NCBI GenBank assembly: GCA_934343805.1
Contig: CAKRIN010000020.1
Span: 1 to 47,824 of the forward strand
Reading direction: 5' to 3'
From: an uncultured Lachnospira sp.
Lineage (GTDB): Bacteria; Bacillota; Clostridia; Lachnospirales; Lachnospiraceae
DNA length: 47,824 bases
Shown: positions 6,921 to 16,469 of the stretch, in pieces
Position numbering within the stretch: the stretch's first letter is position 1
How the letters are laid out: the number at the start of each line of letters is the position of its first letter
Program-made: the position numbers and the translations under genes
The notes under the pieces: model-generated
What the model was told of the DNA's origin: nothing
The model's input: only the letters and a program-made list of their open reading frames with translations
The model's database searches: none

Positions 6921-8039
6921 ATGAGAAAGATAATATATTATTTAAAGAAGGATATAGTGCTGACAGTAAGCTGGGTGCTTGCTCTGATATCTGTATTCTT
7001 TGTTGTGCCTGATAAAGAATATGCCGGTTACATAGACTGGCGGTCACTTGGGATATTGTGGAGTCTGATGATAATAACAAAGGGTTATATGAATAACGGC
7101 ATCTTTGAAAAAATCGGACATGCACTTCTTGTGAGAACACGGAAAATATGGCAGCTTGTCAGCATACTTGTTGCATTGTGTTTTTTTAGCAGTATGTTGA
7201 TTACAAATGATGTCTCGCTGATAACATTTGTGCCGTTTGCGATAATGATGCTTAAGCAGTGTGGCAGACAGGAGTTGATGATACCGGTTGTAGTGTTACA
7301 GACGATAGCCGCGAATCTTGGAAGCATGCTGACACCGATTGGCAATCCGCAGAACCTGTATCTTTACGGACTTGCTGGAGTGGGAGCAGGACAATTTATA
7401 ATGTGGCTTCTGCCATATACGGTTATTTCAGCGGTACTTCTTATTATTTCAATATTACTTTTGAAGAATAAAAATGCTGATGTGAGCATGAAGAATACCG
7501 ACGATAATTCAGGTCAGAAAGCTGTACCTGTAAATGTTTTTCTATATACAATTCTTTTTGTTATAGCATTACTTGCCGTTGCAAGGGTGCTTCCATGGTA
7601 TGTGCTTACAGTACTGGTGCTTGTCATTACATTCATAATAGAAAGAGATGTGCTATTGAAAGCGGACTATGCACTGTTATTAACATTTGTCGGATTTTTT
7701 ATATTTACAGGCAACATGGGCAGGATAGAGCCGGTTGCATTATTTTTATCAGAAATTACTGATGGCAGGGAAATAGGTGCTGGAATCATTACAAGCCAGT
7801 GCATAAGCAATGTTCCGGCGGCGCTTCTGCTGTCAGGCTTTACGCATAATATAAAGAGCCTTGCACTTGGAGTTAATATTGGGGGACTTGGCACACTGAT
7901 AGCTTCAATGGCTAGTCTTATATCTTACAAGCAGTATGTCAATGAAGTGCCAGAAGGCAAAGGAAAATATTTTGTTTCATTTACAGTGTATAACGTGATA
8001 TTTCTGATTGTGCTGTATGCGTGTACGAAACTGATATAG
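6921..8039 (+). CDS. SLC13/ArsB-NhaD-type anion permease
   Basis: A 372-residue multipass protein with about ten membrane helices. The paired signature motifs of the citrate/anion transporter superfamily are present: MLITNDVSLITFVPFA and LGSMLTPIGNPQNLYLY in the first half, and SQCISNVPAALLLSGF with VNIGGLGTLIASMASLI in the second. These re-entrant hairpins (N-D/N-x-S/P and G-N-P) form the substrate and cation site. The substrate (dicarboxylate, sulfate, arsenite or other) cannot be told from sequence. The ribosome site is weak. It probably leads the transcript that continues into the zinc-ribbon gene, 22 bases downstream. Confidence 0.8.
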   Translation: MRKIIYYLKKDIVLTVSWVLALISVFFVVPDKEYAGYIDWRSLGILWSLMIITKGYMNNGIFEKIGHALLVRTRKIWQLVSILVALCFFSSMLITNDVSLITFVPFAIMMLKQCGRQELMIPVVVLQTIAANLGSMLTPIGNPQNLYLYGLAGVGAGQFIMWLLPYTVISAVLLIISILLLKNKNADVSMKNTDDNSGQKAVPVNVFLYTILFVIALLAVARVLPWYVLTVLVLVITFIIERDVLLKADYALLLTFVGFFIFTGNMGRIEPVALFLSEITDGREIGAGIITSQCISNVPAALLLSGFTHNIKSLALGVNIGGLGTLIASMASLISYKQYVNEVPEGKGKYFVSFTVYNVIFLIVLYACTKLI

Positions 8040-8061
8040 ATATGGCAGGAGGGGAAAAGCA

Positions 8062-9624
8062 ATGTATGGATGTCCGGGCTGTGGAGCTGAATTACGATAC
8101 GATATCAAAACAGGCAGATTAAGATGCAAAAGCTGTGGCGGCAAATACGATGTTGGCGCAATAAAAAAGGATAAAGATGCAGAAGATTCATTATATGAAG
8201 TAAATGCATATATATGCCCGTCATGTGGCGGCAAAATATATTCAGCAGACAATACAATAGCGGGATTCTGCAGTTATTGTGGAGCATCAGCAATATTGCA
8301 GCAAAGAACGGAGAAAGTTGATGCACCGAAATCAATTGTGCCATTTAAAATAGAGAAAAGAGTATGCAAGACAAAGTTCAAGAATTTTGCAAAGAAGAAT
8401 ATGTATGTTCCTGATGAATATAAAAAGGCTGATGGTATTAATGAATTCAGAGGAATATACCTTCCGTATCACAGTTACGAAGCGACAGTTGAAGGCGACT
8501 ATGATGCATATGGAAAGACGCAGACAACTAAAAAGAAAAAGAAGAAAATCTATACAACTACCAGACATTGGAAAATTCATGCACCTGTTCATGGCAATGT
8601 AAGAGGGATTACACATGACGCATCAGGATTGTTCAGGGATGATTTAAGCGAGGCAATTAATGATGCTACAGACGCTAAGGCAATAGTAGATTTTAAACCG
8701 GGTTATCTGTGCGGATTCTATGCTGATATGTCAGATGTTCCGGCAGAGGAGTATGAAGAGTATGCCTATGTTAATTCAAAGGAATATGTTGATAATCAGA
8801 TAAAATACAAAGTCGGAAGCAGCATGTCCATCAAAAAGACAGAGAAAGAGCCACAGATAGATATTGTCAGCAAAGAGGATATCTTAAAGCCGGTATGGTT
8901 TATGTCTTACCAGAACCGTGACAGAGTAGCATATGCGGTTATCAATGGACATACGGGCAGAATGAATTGTGACCTGCCGGTAGATTTTAAGAAATTCTTC
9001 GGGGTATCAGCAATCATATCTGCGGTTATATTTATTGTGCTCATGTGTTTTCAGAACATAATGTTTACAGCAAAGACAATGATAGGAATAGCTGCAGTAT
9101 TCAATCTTATAGCGGGATTATTTTATGATGCCAACATAAGAAAAATGTATGACAGGGAAATAAAAAGAACATACAAATTGAAAAAATCGGATGCACTTAA
9201 AGTGGTAGCAATTACAGTAGGTACATTTATGCTTATGTATGTTGCAATTGTTTTTATTGCTTCAGTCAATTCTGAATACAGGGAAAGCAGCAAGTGGGTA
9301 AAAGTAGCTATATGTGCCATAACATTTATAATACAGCTTGTAATGGTAATTAAGCGCTATCCACAGTATATGGCGCTGAAAAAGAATAATACAGCAGCAT
9401 CGCCGGTCTTTTTGCTATCGGTGATTATTAATATAGCTATTATGATAGTTGCAGGTGTCAATCCAGTACATGATATATGGTATTATGTTGCTACAGCACT
9501 GGCGTTAGCGTCAGAAGTTATTGTAGTACTTGGAATTATAAGAGACTACAATTACAGTTGTACAAGGCCACTGCCTCAGTTTAATGCATACAAAGGAGGA
9601 CAGGAAGAAATTGAAATATCTTAG
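8062..9624 (+). CDS. TFIIB-type zinc-ribbon multipass membrane protein
   Basis: A 520-residue protein. Two zinc ribbons occupy the N-terminus: CPGC (4-7) with CKSC (22-25), and CPSC (52-55) with CSYC (70-73). A soluble region follows with KSIVPFKIEKR, FRGIYLPYHSYEA and LKPVWFMSY, which is typical of zinc-ribbon proteins in Clostridia. The C-terminal third has about six membrane helices. AGGAGGGG precedes the ATG. It heads a run of envelope genes (TPM protein, AAA ATPase, surface protein). The role is not established; anchoring or regulating the TPM/ATPase partners is inferred from conserved-looking order only. Confidence 0.75.
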   Translation: MYGCPGCGAELRYDIKTGRLRCKSCGGKYDVGAIKKDKDAEDSLYEVNAYICPSCGGKIYSADNTIAGFCSYCGASAILQQRTEKVDAPKSIVPFKIEKRVCKTKFKNFAKKNMYVPDEYKKADGINEFRGIYLPYHSYEATVEGDYDAYGKTQTTKKKKKKIYTTTRHWKIHAPVHGNVRGITHDASGLFRDDLSEAINDATDAKAIVDFKPGYLCGFYADMSDVPAEEYEEYAYVNSKEYVDNQIKYKVGSSMSIKKTEKEPQIDIVSKEDILKPVWFMSYQNRDRVAYAVINGHTGRMNCDLPVDFKKFFGVSAIISAVIFIVLMCFQNIMFTAKTMIGIAAVFNLIAGLFYDANIRKMYDREIKRTYKLKKSDALKVVAITVGTFMLMYVAIVFIASVNSEYRESSKWVKVAICAITFIIQLVMVIKRYPQYMALKKNNTAASPVFLLSVIINIAIMIVAGVNPVHDIWYYVATALALASEVIVVLGIIRDYNYSCTRPLPQFNAYKGGQEEIEIS

Positions 9625-10411
9625 ACGATTATTAACAATAATATTAGTTCTCTGTACCTTCGCAGCCAGTGCATTATTCTTTGCTGAACAGGCGGACGCC
9701 AGCGGACAGGAGACCGGAGATTACAGAATAATATACGATGACAGAGCTTATCTTATAGATGATGATGACGAGTCCGATCTTTATGAGATTATGGAAAGTA
9801 TTTCTAAGAATACCAATGTTATATTTTACACCACACGTACGTCAGAATATGGTATGAGCACCGCTGATATATGTCAGAATTATTGCGCAGAGTATTTTGG
9901 TACTTCTAAGACAGCACCGGTATTGATGTTTACAATCGATATGTATCACAGAGAAATATACATGTATTGTACAGGTGATACCCGCAAAGTTATACGGAAT
10001 GCAGAAGCCAGCTCAATAACTGATAATGTGTACAAGAGCGCTACAGCAGGGGATTATGGCAAATGTGCCATAGATGCATTTACACAGGCACAGAATTGTC
10101 TGGCAGGTGGCAGGATTAAAAGACCAATGCAGATTATTAATAATATATTATTGGCATTGCTTCTTGGTGTAACCATTAACTTCATTGTGCTTAAAGTATC
10201 CAGATTTAATAAAAAAGAAGAGAGCTATCCGATTATGAGCGGAAACGGAGCAGAATCATTTGTCAGCGTCAAGGTTAATAAAGAACTTTTAAAAGAGCAT
10301 ACTTCAGTAAGCAGTGAGTCATCAGGAGGAGGTTCAGGAGGTGGTTCTTATAATTTTGGCGGAGGTTCATCCGGCGGAGGTGGAAGCTCAGGAGGCGGAC
10401 ACAGTTTTTAA
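9611..10411 (+). CDS. TPM-domain secreted/membrane protein, TTG start
   Basis: About 266 residues if read from TTG at 9611, which I prefer to the ATG at 9584: AAAGGAGG lies about 10 bases upstream of the TTG, and the resulting protein starts with a clean signal peptide (KYLRRLLTIILVLCTFAAS, cut near ADA). The upstream gene ends at 9624, a 14-base overlap. The outer domain (about 35-160) matches TPM-type domains: VIFYTTRTSEYG, APVLMFTIDMYHREIYMY. A membrane helix (IINNILLALLLGVTINFIV) and a cytoplasmic tail ending in Gly/Ser repeats (SSGGGGSSGGGHSF) follow. TPM proteins are linked to photosystem repair in plants; the bacterial roles are mostly unknown. Confidence 0.8.
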   Translation: MKYLRRLLTIILVLCTFAASALFFAEQADASGQETGDYRIIYDDRAYLIDDDDESDLYEIMESISKNTNVIFYTTRTSEYGMSTADICQNYCAEYFGTSKTAPVLMFTIDMYHREIYMYCTGDTRKVIRNAEASSITDNVYKSATAGDYGKCAIDAFTQAQNCLAGGRIKRPMQIINNILLALLLGVTINFIVLKVSRFNKKEESYPIMSGNGAESFVSVKVNKELLKEHTSVSSESSGGGSGGGSYNFGGGSSGGGGSSGGGHSF

Positions 10412-10462
10412 TAAATGTTGTGTTTTAATAACTTTGAATTACCAGAATGATGGGAGAGTAAT

Positions 10463-11824
10463 ATGGATTTAATTAATACATGCTTTGAAATGTGTGACTA
10501 CATAGAACAGAATGGAGTTGTAGGGCTTGCTGGAAATACGAAGCTTCGTGATAATCTTAAGAAGGAATTGCTGCATTTTCTTATATATCTGTCAATGACG
10601 GATGGAAAATACGGAGATTCAGAGAGAAGATTCATAAAAGAAAAGTTGGGATTTGATGTAAGTGCGGCAATGGCAGCAGACATTAAAACACGAAATATGC
10701 TAGGACCGGGATATGTGACAAGGATGCCGTCGACATTTAAATATTTTATACTGGCTAATGCCGGGCATAAGATCAGGAACGATATATATGATAATAAAGA
10801 AGCCAGAACTCTTGCAGAATGTTACAGAGCATTAGGACAGGAGTATCTGGCGGCCAATGCGGAAAGCACAGAATCAGAGATTAATGTCTTATCATCATAT
10901 TGTGTAATGCTGGATGAGAATTTGAAGCAGTATGGCTTATTAAGACCTGATTATAAGAGCACTGCAATAAAGGCAGGAAATGGCATGGAAGAAGATGAAA
11001 AAAGTGCTGATGAGCTTATAGCAGAACTTAATTCACTGACAGGACTTACTGCAGTTAAAGAGGATGTGAATGCACTTATTAATCTTCTTAAGGTTCAGAA
11101 AATGCGTGAGCAGATGGGAATGAAACAGACAAGTGTTAATAAGCACCTTGTATTCATGGGAAATCCCGGAACAGGAAAGACAACAGTTGCAAGGCTGCTT
11201 GCTGGAATTTATAAGGCAATAGGTGCGATATCCAGGGGACATCTCGTGGAAGTAGACAGGTCAGGACTTGTATGTGGGTATATAGGACAGACGGCAACAA
11301 AGACTGCCGAGGTTATTGAGTCAGCCTTAGGAGGGGTATTGTTTATAGATGAGGCATATACACTTACTAATGGAAAAGGACAGGGAGATTTTGGTCAGGA
11401 AGCAGTTGACACCCTTTTAAAGGGTATGGAAGACCACAGGGATGATCTTGTGGTTATAGTTGCCGGATATACGGATTTAATGGAGGAATTCCTTGATTCT
11501 AACCCGGGACTTCGTTCAAGATTTAATAAGTTTATTATTTTTGAGGATTATACGGCACAAGAAGAAGTGGAGATCCTTATAAATAATTGTAAGAAACAGG
11601 AGTATATGCTATCAAGGGATGCATTAGAAGAGGCCAGAAGATTCTTTACAGACAGAGTGGCTAATAAACCAGATGGATATGCCAATGCAAGAGATGTAAG
11701 GAATTATCTGGAAAAGGCTATATCTAATCAGGCAACAAGAATTGTAGGACTTGATAATGTAGACAAGAATATACTTGCGATAATAGAAAAAGAAGATCTT
11801 GAAGGGATTGAGCTTGAATTTTAA
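10463..11824 (+). CDS. CbxX/SpoVK-type AAA ATPase with TerB-like N-terminus
   Basis: A 453-residue ATPase. Residues about 30-65 (KKELLHFLIYLSMTDGKYGD, SERRFIKEKL) look TerB-like. The AAA module begins near 185 with LNSLTGLTAVKEDVNALINL, as in CbxX/CfqX and SpoVK proteins; Walker A is GNPGTGKT (233-240), Walker B VLFIDEAYT (292-300), and FNKFIIFEDY and NARDVRNYLEKAI mark the second region. A pore-loop-like GYIGQTATKT is at 272-281. It is soluble. Family members remodel protein complexes such as Rubisco. Here it follows the TPM gene and precedes a surface-protein gene, so a remodelling role at the membrane is possible but inferred. GGGAGAG precedes the ATG. Confidence 0.85.
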   Translation: MDLINTCFEMCDYIEQNGVVGLAGNTKLRDNLKKELLHFLIYLSMTDGKYGDSERRFIKEKLGFDVSAAMAADIKTRNMLGPGYVTRMPSTFKYFILANAGHKIRNDIYDNKEARTLAECYRALGQEYLAANAESTESEINVLSSYCVMLDENLKQYGLLRPDYKSTAIKAGNGMEEDEKSADELIAELNSLTGLTAVKEDVNALINLLKVQKMREQMGMKQTSVNKHLVFMGNPGTGKTTVARLLAGIYKAIGAISRGHLVEVDRSGLVCGYIGQTATKTAEVIESALGGVLFIDEAYTLTNGKGQGDFGQEAVDTLLKGMEDHRDDLVVIVAGYTDLMEEFLDSNPGLRSRFNKFIIFEDYTAQEEVEILINNCKKQEYMLSRDALEEARRFFTDRVANKPDGYANARDVRNYLEKAISNQATRIVGLDNVDKNILAIIEKEDLEGIELEF

Positions 11825-11887
11825 GATACAAATTTTAACAGATGTGTTGTAGAATAGAGAAAATTAATAAACAGGAAAGGCAGCAAT

Positions 11888-13291
11888 ATGTTTAATAAAT
11901 CATCTATTAAAAGGGCAGCAGCAATAGCAGCAGTAATACTTGCAGCTACAGCACTCCCAGTTAATATTACTAAAGCGGATACCCAGACAACCAGTAATAA
12001 TGAGGGGAAGACAGATTATATACAGATAAGGACAGTTTCTGAACTTGTAGAGGCATCATCCAATACTACTGGTAACTATAAGCTTATGGCAGATATTGAT
12101 ATGTCTGGAATAGAATGGACGCCATGGGATTTCTCAGGAACATTTGATGGCAATGGACACAGCATACTGAATCTGACAGTTAATACTGTAAGTAAGCAGA
12201 CAATGAAGACATATGATGGTAATAGAAAAGAATACGATACATATGGTGCAGGATTTTTTGGTGTATTGAGCAATTCAAAGGTAAGCGGTCTTAATATATA
12301 TGGAGCAAGAATAGAGATTACAGCAACAGACCATTGCTTTGCAGCTCCAATTGCAGGACTTACGGATAATAGCGATATACAGGAATGTGATATTAAAGAT
12401 ACATATGTGAGCCTTACGGATTCTGCCAAAATGTGGGGAACTGGCGGAATAGTGGGATTTGGAAGCGGAAGTCTTGAAAAAGTATCAACCGATGTAACAC
12501 TTGTATGTGTTGATTCCAATGCAAAAGAAAGAGATGAACAGTTTATGGGAGGCGCATATGGTGCAGGTTTCCTTGATATTAATAACTGTTCGGTAATAAT
12601 TGATGGATATGATTCAGACCATGGATATGTTCACGATGGTGGACTTGTAGGAATGTATATGGTATATCCTCTTGAACTGATGAAAACATATAAAGGCGAA
12701 GTGCATAATAACAGCGTCAAGGGAATGATAACATTCTTTGAAGATAATACAGACCGACGAGCTTATTGTAAGGACAATATGGGCGAGGTAATGAGCTGGA
12801 CATATAATTATTCTGGATTCACATCAGATTTTAAGAGAAATGAAACATATGATTATTCTGTTACATTAAAGCCTGATATGTGTGATAAACCAGAATATAC
12901 AGATGTTGTAACAGAGCCATCAGCCAGTGGATACGGATTTACAACTCATACCTGCAGCAAATGTGGATATATCTATAGAGATTCGTATACAATACATGAA
13001 CATAATGTCGCAGAGTATAGTATTCTTGAAGAAGCAACCGAATCAAAGGCTGGGCTGGAATCAGGAGAATGTTCTCTCTGCAACCAGACAGTATATAGAG
13101 AATATACATATCAGGCGGATGCAGCGACACAAGATAGTAATACATCTGTGACAAAGAAAGCTGCGCTTGACACGCCGGCAATAGTATTTATAGCGGTTGC
13201 TGTAATCATAGTTGTTGTGCTGCTTATAATACTCATACGCCTTGCGCAGGTCAGAAAGTACAGAAGACAAAGAAAAAACAGGCATAATTAA
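11888..13291 (+). CDS. Surface protein with GLUG-like repeats and C-terminal anchor
   Basis: A 467-residue exported protein. Residues 1-30 are a signal peptide. GLUG/beta-helix-like units follow: YKLMADIDMSGIEWTPW, FSGTFDGNGHSILNLTV, YGAGFFGVLSNSKVSGLNIYG, GTGGIVGFGSGSLEKVS and HDGGLVGMYM. Near residues 345-405 two CxxC pairs (CSKCGY, CSLCNQ) with nearby histidines suggest small treble-clef-like modules seen in Lachnospiraceae surface proteins. A C-terminal membrane helix (AIVFIAVAVIIVVVLLIILI) and a basic tail anchor it; there is no LPxTG. It follows the AAA ATPase by 63 bases. Adhesion or polysaccharide binding is a guess. Confidence 0.7.
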   Translation: MFNKSSIKRAAAIAAVILAATALPVNITKADTQTTSNNEGKTDYIQIRTVSELVEASSNTTGNYKLMADIDMSGIEWTPWDFSGTFDGNGHSILNLTVNTVSKQTMKTYDGNRKEYDTYGAGFFGVLSNSKVSGLNIYGARIEITATDHCFAAPIAGLTDNSDIQECDIKDTYVSLTDSAKMWGTGGIVGFGSGSLEKVSTDVTLVCVDSNAKERDEQFMGGAYGAGFLDINNCSVIIDGYDSDHGYVHDGGLVGMYMVYPLELMKTYKGEVHNNSVKGMITFFEDNTDRRAYCKDNMGEVMSWTYNYSGFTSDFKRNETYDYSVTLKPDMCDKPEYTDVVTEPSASGYGFTTHTCSKCGYIYRDSYTIHEHNVAEYSILEEATESKAGLESGECSLCNQTVYREYTYQADAATQDSNTSVTKKAALDTPAIVFIAVAVIIVVVLLIILIRLAQVRKYRRQRKNRHN

Positions 13292-13317
13292 TATACCTTA
13301 TTATTAAAGGAGAAGAT

Positions 13318-14649
13318 ATGGAAGAGAATACATTTATAAATGTTTCAAAAGATATGATGACATTCATAGACAGAAACCCAAGCGCGTATCATGTTACGGC
13401 TGGATTCAGGGAACTGTTGGACGATTCTGGATTTGTAAGTCTTAATGAAAAGGACAGATGGAAGCTTATATCTGGTGGAAAGTATTATGTTACAAGAAAT
13501 GACTCTTCCATAATAGCGTTCAGAATGCCTGTGCAGGAAGGTTTCAGTAATTTCCAGATAGCGGCTGCACATAGTGATTCTCCGGCATTTAAAGTAAAAG
13601 AGAATCCGGAAATGATTTCGGATAATAACTATGTTTTATTAAATGTAGAAAAATATGGTGGCATGCTTATGGCACCATGGTTTGACAGACCATTATCGGT
13701 GGCAGGAAGAGTTGTGATAAAAGAGGGAACAGTATTAAAACCGGTTCTTGTTAATGTTGACAGGGATTTATGCATAATTCCTAATCTTGCAATACACATG
13801 AACAGAGAAGCTAATACAGGACTAAATTATAATGCCCAGAAGGACATGATACCGCTTGTTGGAGAGGCGGAATCAAAGGGGCTTTTTGACAGTATAGTTG
13901 CAGATGCAGCACAGACAGATAAAGAATCAGTTGTAAGCAGGGATTTATTCCTTTATAACAGACAGCCAGGAACAATATGGGGAGCAGATAATGAATTCAT
14001 ATCAGCGCCAAGACTGGATGATGTTATGTGTGCATATTCATGTATGATGGCGCTTATAGACAGTGATGACAGCAATCAGGAGAGCGTTGCAGTATGTGCA
14101 GTATTTGATAACGAAGAGGTTGGCAGCAGTACCAAACAGGGAGCAGATTCAACATTTTTATCAGATGTGCTTATGCGGATAGCATTGTGTGCAGGCAAAG
14201 ATAATGAGGATTATATAAGGGCATGTGCGGGTTCTTTCATGCTCTCAGCAGACAATGCACACGCGGTTCACCCTAATTATCTTGAGAAAGCTGATCCGAC
14301 CAACAGACCTCATATGAATAAGGGAATAGTTATTAAATATAATGCTAATCAGAAATATACAACAGATGCAATATCAGCTGCAGTATTTAAAGAAATATGT
14401 AAAAGAGCAGGAGTCCCTACACAGGAATTTGCCAACCGCTCAGATATTCCAGGAGGTTCAACACTTGGTAATATAGCCAACTCCCATGTGTCAATGAATA
14501 CAGTAGATATCGGACTTGCCCAGCTTGCGATGCATTCGCCTTTTGAGACTGCAGGAATTATGGACACAGAGTACATGATAAAGGCGGTAAAGGAATTTTA
14601 TGAGACCGCAGTTATAACCAACAGTAATGGCACATACACATTAGATTGA
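13318..14649 (+). CDS. apeB: M18-family aminopeptidase
   Basis: A 443-residue metalloaminopeptidase of the M18 family (aspartyl aminopeptidase-like), close to the usual length. Metal and catalytic motifs are present: IAAAHSDSPAFKVK (first zinc histidine), SAPRLDDVMCAYS (bridging Asp), CAVFDNEEVGSSTKQGADS (catalytic Glu pair) and a C-terminal SHVSMNTVDIGLAQLAMHSP (final histidine). SADNAHAVHPNY is also conserved. It removes N-terminal, often acidic, residues from peptides in the cytoplasm. AAAGGAG precedes the ATG. The gene lies 26 bases after the surface-protein gene and 16 before dus, so it is probably cotranscribed. Confidence 0.9.
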   Translation: MEENTFINVSKDMMTFIDRNPSAYHVTAGFRELLDDSGFVSLNEKDRWKLISGGKYYVTRNDSSIIAFRMPVQEGFSNFQIAAAHSDSPAFKVKENPEMISDNNYVLLNVEKYGGMLMAPWFDRPLSVAGRVVIKEGTVLKPVLVNVDRDLCIIPNLAIHMNREANTGLNYNAQKDMIPLVGEAESKGLFDSIVADAAQTDKESVVSRDLFLYNRQPGTIWGADNEFISAPRLDDVMCAYSCMMALIDSDDSNQESVAVCAVFDNEEVGSSTKQGADSTFLSDVLMRIALCAGKDNEDYIRACAGSFMLSADNAHAVHPNYLEKADPTNRPHMNKGIVIKYNANQKYTTDAISAAVFKEICKRAGVPTQEFANRSDIPGGSTLGNIANSHVSMNTVDIGLAQLAMHSPFETAGIMDTEYMIKAVKEFYETAVITNSNGTYTLD

Positions 14650-14665
14650 TTAAGAGACAGATTAC

Positions 14666-15685
14666 ATGAAGAATACTATATATATGGCTCCGATGGAGGG
14701 GCTTACAGACTTTACATACCGCAATGCTTACGAGAAAACATTTGGAAACGGCAGGATTGCAAAATATTTTACGCCATTTATTTCCCCGAATAAGTCAGAG
14801 AATTTTCTTGCCAGAGAGATAAGAGATATAGACTGCGCACATAATAAGGATACATATACAGTTGTACAGGTAATGACTAATGAGGCGAAGGATTTTATCT
14901 GGACTGCGAGAATGCTTTATGAAAAGTATGGTTACAGCGAGATTAATCTTAATGCAGGATGTCCGTCAGGCACAGTTGTTTCAAAGGATAAAGGCTCCGG
15001 GATGCTTCGGGATACACAAAAACTTGATCGCTTTCTGGATGCAGTGTTTGAGGATGCCTTTATAAGGGATAATATTAAGGTTTCTGTTAAGACGCGGATC
15101 GGGGTAGAAGATGATGGGAATTTTCCACAGATAATGGATGTGTATAATACATATCCGCTAGAGGAATTAATCGTACATCCGAGAGTGCGCACGGATTATT
15201 ACAGAAATGAGCTGCATCTGGATGCTTTCCGCTACGCAGTGGATAACAGCAGGAACAAGCTGGTTCTTAACGGAGATATATTTACGAGAAAGAATTTTCT
15301 TGAGATGAAGCAGATGTTCCCAGAGGTTGATACATTTATGCTGGGAAGAGGACTTGTTGCGGACCCTGGACTGATTAGTGTATTGACAGATAATAATCCA
15401 GAAGAAATGGTTCGTGACCTCGATTCAGACAAGAAGCTGATGAAGGAACTTCATGACCTTGTATATGCAGCCCGCACAGCCATAATGCCGGGAGACACAC
15501 ATGCCATACACAGAATGAAAGAAATGTGGTGTTATATGGAATATGTGTTTGATGATTGCAGAAAAGAAATCAAGGCAATCAAGAAATCCCAGAGAATGGC
15601 TGATTACAAGGCAGCAGTTGATGTGTTCTTTAACAAGGCAGTGCTTGTTGAAAGAAAGAATATAATATTTTCAAAAAAATTCTAG
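14666..15685 (+). CDS. dus: tRNA-dihydrouridine synthase
   Basis: A 339-residue flavoenzyme that reduces uridines in the tRNA D-loop using FMN and NADPH. The family motifs are visible: MAPMEGLTDFTYRNAY at the start, VVQVMTNEAKDFIWTARML, INLNAGCPSGTVVSKDKGSG with the catalytic cysteine, KVSVKTRIGVED, ELIVHPRVRTDYY, LVLNGDIFTRKNF and FMLGRGLVADPGL. The C-terminal helical tRNA-binding domain (about 235-339) is present. It ends the permease-to-dus run and is followed by a terminator whose hairpin also contains the stop codon of the convergent SDR gene. The subclass (DusA/B/C) is not certain from reading alone. Confidence 0.9.
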   Translation: MKNTIYMAPMEGLTDFTYRNAYEKTFGNGRIAKYFTPFISPNKSENFLAREIRDIDCAHNKDTYTVVQVMTNEAKDFIWTARMLYEKYGYSEINLNAGCPSGTVVSKDKGSGMLRDTQKLDRFLDAVFEDAFIRDNIKVSVKTRIGVEDDGNFPQIMDVYNTYPLEELIVHPRVRTDYYRNELHLDAFRYAVDNSRNKLVLNGDIFTRKNFLEMKQMFPEVDTFMLGRGLVADPGLISVLTDNNPEEMVRDLDSDKKLMKELHDLVYAARTAIMPGDTHAIHRMKEMWCYMEYVFDDCRKEIKAIKKSQRMADYKAAVDVFFNKAVLVERKNIIFSKKF

Positions 15686-15689
15686 ACTG

Positions 15690-15727
15690 ACAGGCAGTAT
15701 CGAATCAGATGCTGTCTGTTTTCTTTT
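15690..15727 (+). terminator. Terminator of dus, overlapping convergent SDR 3' end
   Basis: ACAGGCAGTAT (15690-15700) pairs with ATGCTGTCTGT (15709-15719), with G-U pairs, followed by a T-rich tract. The SDR stop codon on the other strand (15707-15705) lies in the loop. Confidence 0.7.
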
Positions 15728-16469
15728 TCTGCTGATGGCCTGTCATAAAGGCAAGCACCTGTCTTGGCAGGAATCTGCTTCCGAAAACTCCGGCTTTCAT
15801 TGTAAATGTAGGAACAATGGTAAGCTTTCCAGTAAACATTTTACATAGTGCATAATAAGCACAATAGTCAGCAGGAATTCCAGATAAGGCGAATTTTACA
15901 TTGGCAACATTGTTAAAGTTGGTATCAACAGGACCAGGACACAGCATGCTTATGTGAACATTACTTTTTAAGTCCCGAAGTTCCCCATGAATAGCAGTAG
16001 TAAGGCTTGTTACATATGCTTTAGTTGCATAATATGTAGACATATATGGACCACCAGGAAGCAGCCCGGCACTGGATGCTACATTCATTATGTAACCCCT
16101 GTCGCGTTTTATAAATCCCGGAAGAACAGCTTTAGTAAGTATATGTACAGCTTTAATATTAACATTAATCATGTTGATGTCATTTTTCAGCCTTGTTTCA
16201 GCAAATGTGCCAAGTTCTCCAAAACCGGCATTATTAATCATGATATCAAGAGGAAATCTGCGCAGTCTCTTTCCGAGTTCAACACATGATTTCTCATCTG
16301 ATAAGTCACATGTGATACATTTGCATCTTACAGCGACATTATCAGCGATTTCGTGAAGTGCAGCAGTATTTCTTCCAACCAGAATAAGGTCATAATCAAG
16401 GTCGGCAAGCAGATATGCAAATTCTTTTCCTATGCCGGAAGAGGCTCCGGTAATGCAGGCAAGTTTCAT
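15705..16469 (-). CDS. SDR-family oxidoreductase (classical, DltE/YqjQ-like)
   Basis: A 254-residue short-chain dehydrogenase. The NAD(P)-binding motif is ITGASSGIGKEFAYLL (6-21), then IMINNAGFGELG (NNAG), NVASSAGLL with the catalytic serine and YYATKAYVTS (Tyr and Lys of YxxxK). LILVGRN after the second strand suggests NADP preference. The C-terminus carries a short hydrophobic and basic stretch (QVLAFMTGHQQKKK) seen in the YqjQ/DltE-like group. The substrate is unknown. AAAGGAG precedes the ATG. It is monocistronic and faces dus; the two genes share a terminator hairpin. Confidence 0.85.
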   Translation of the reverse strand: MKLACITGASSGIGKEFAYLLADLDYDLILVGRNTAALHEIADNVAVRCKCITCDLSDEKSCVELGKRLRRFPLDIMINNAGFGELGTFAETRLKNDINMINVNIKAVHILTKAVLPGFIKRDRGYIMNVASSAGLLPGGPYMSTYYATKAYVTSLTTAIHGELRDLKSNVHISMLCPGPVDTNFNNVANVKFALSGIPADYCAYYALCKMFTGKLTIVPTFTMKAGVFGSRFLPRQVLAFMTGHQQKKKTDSI

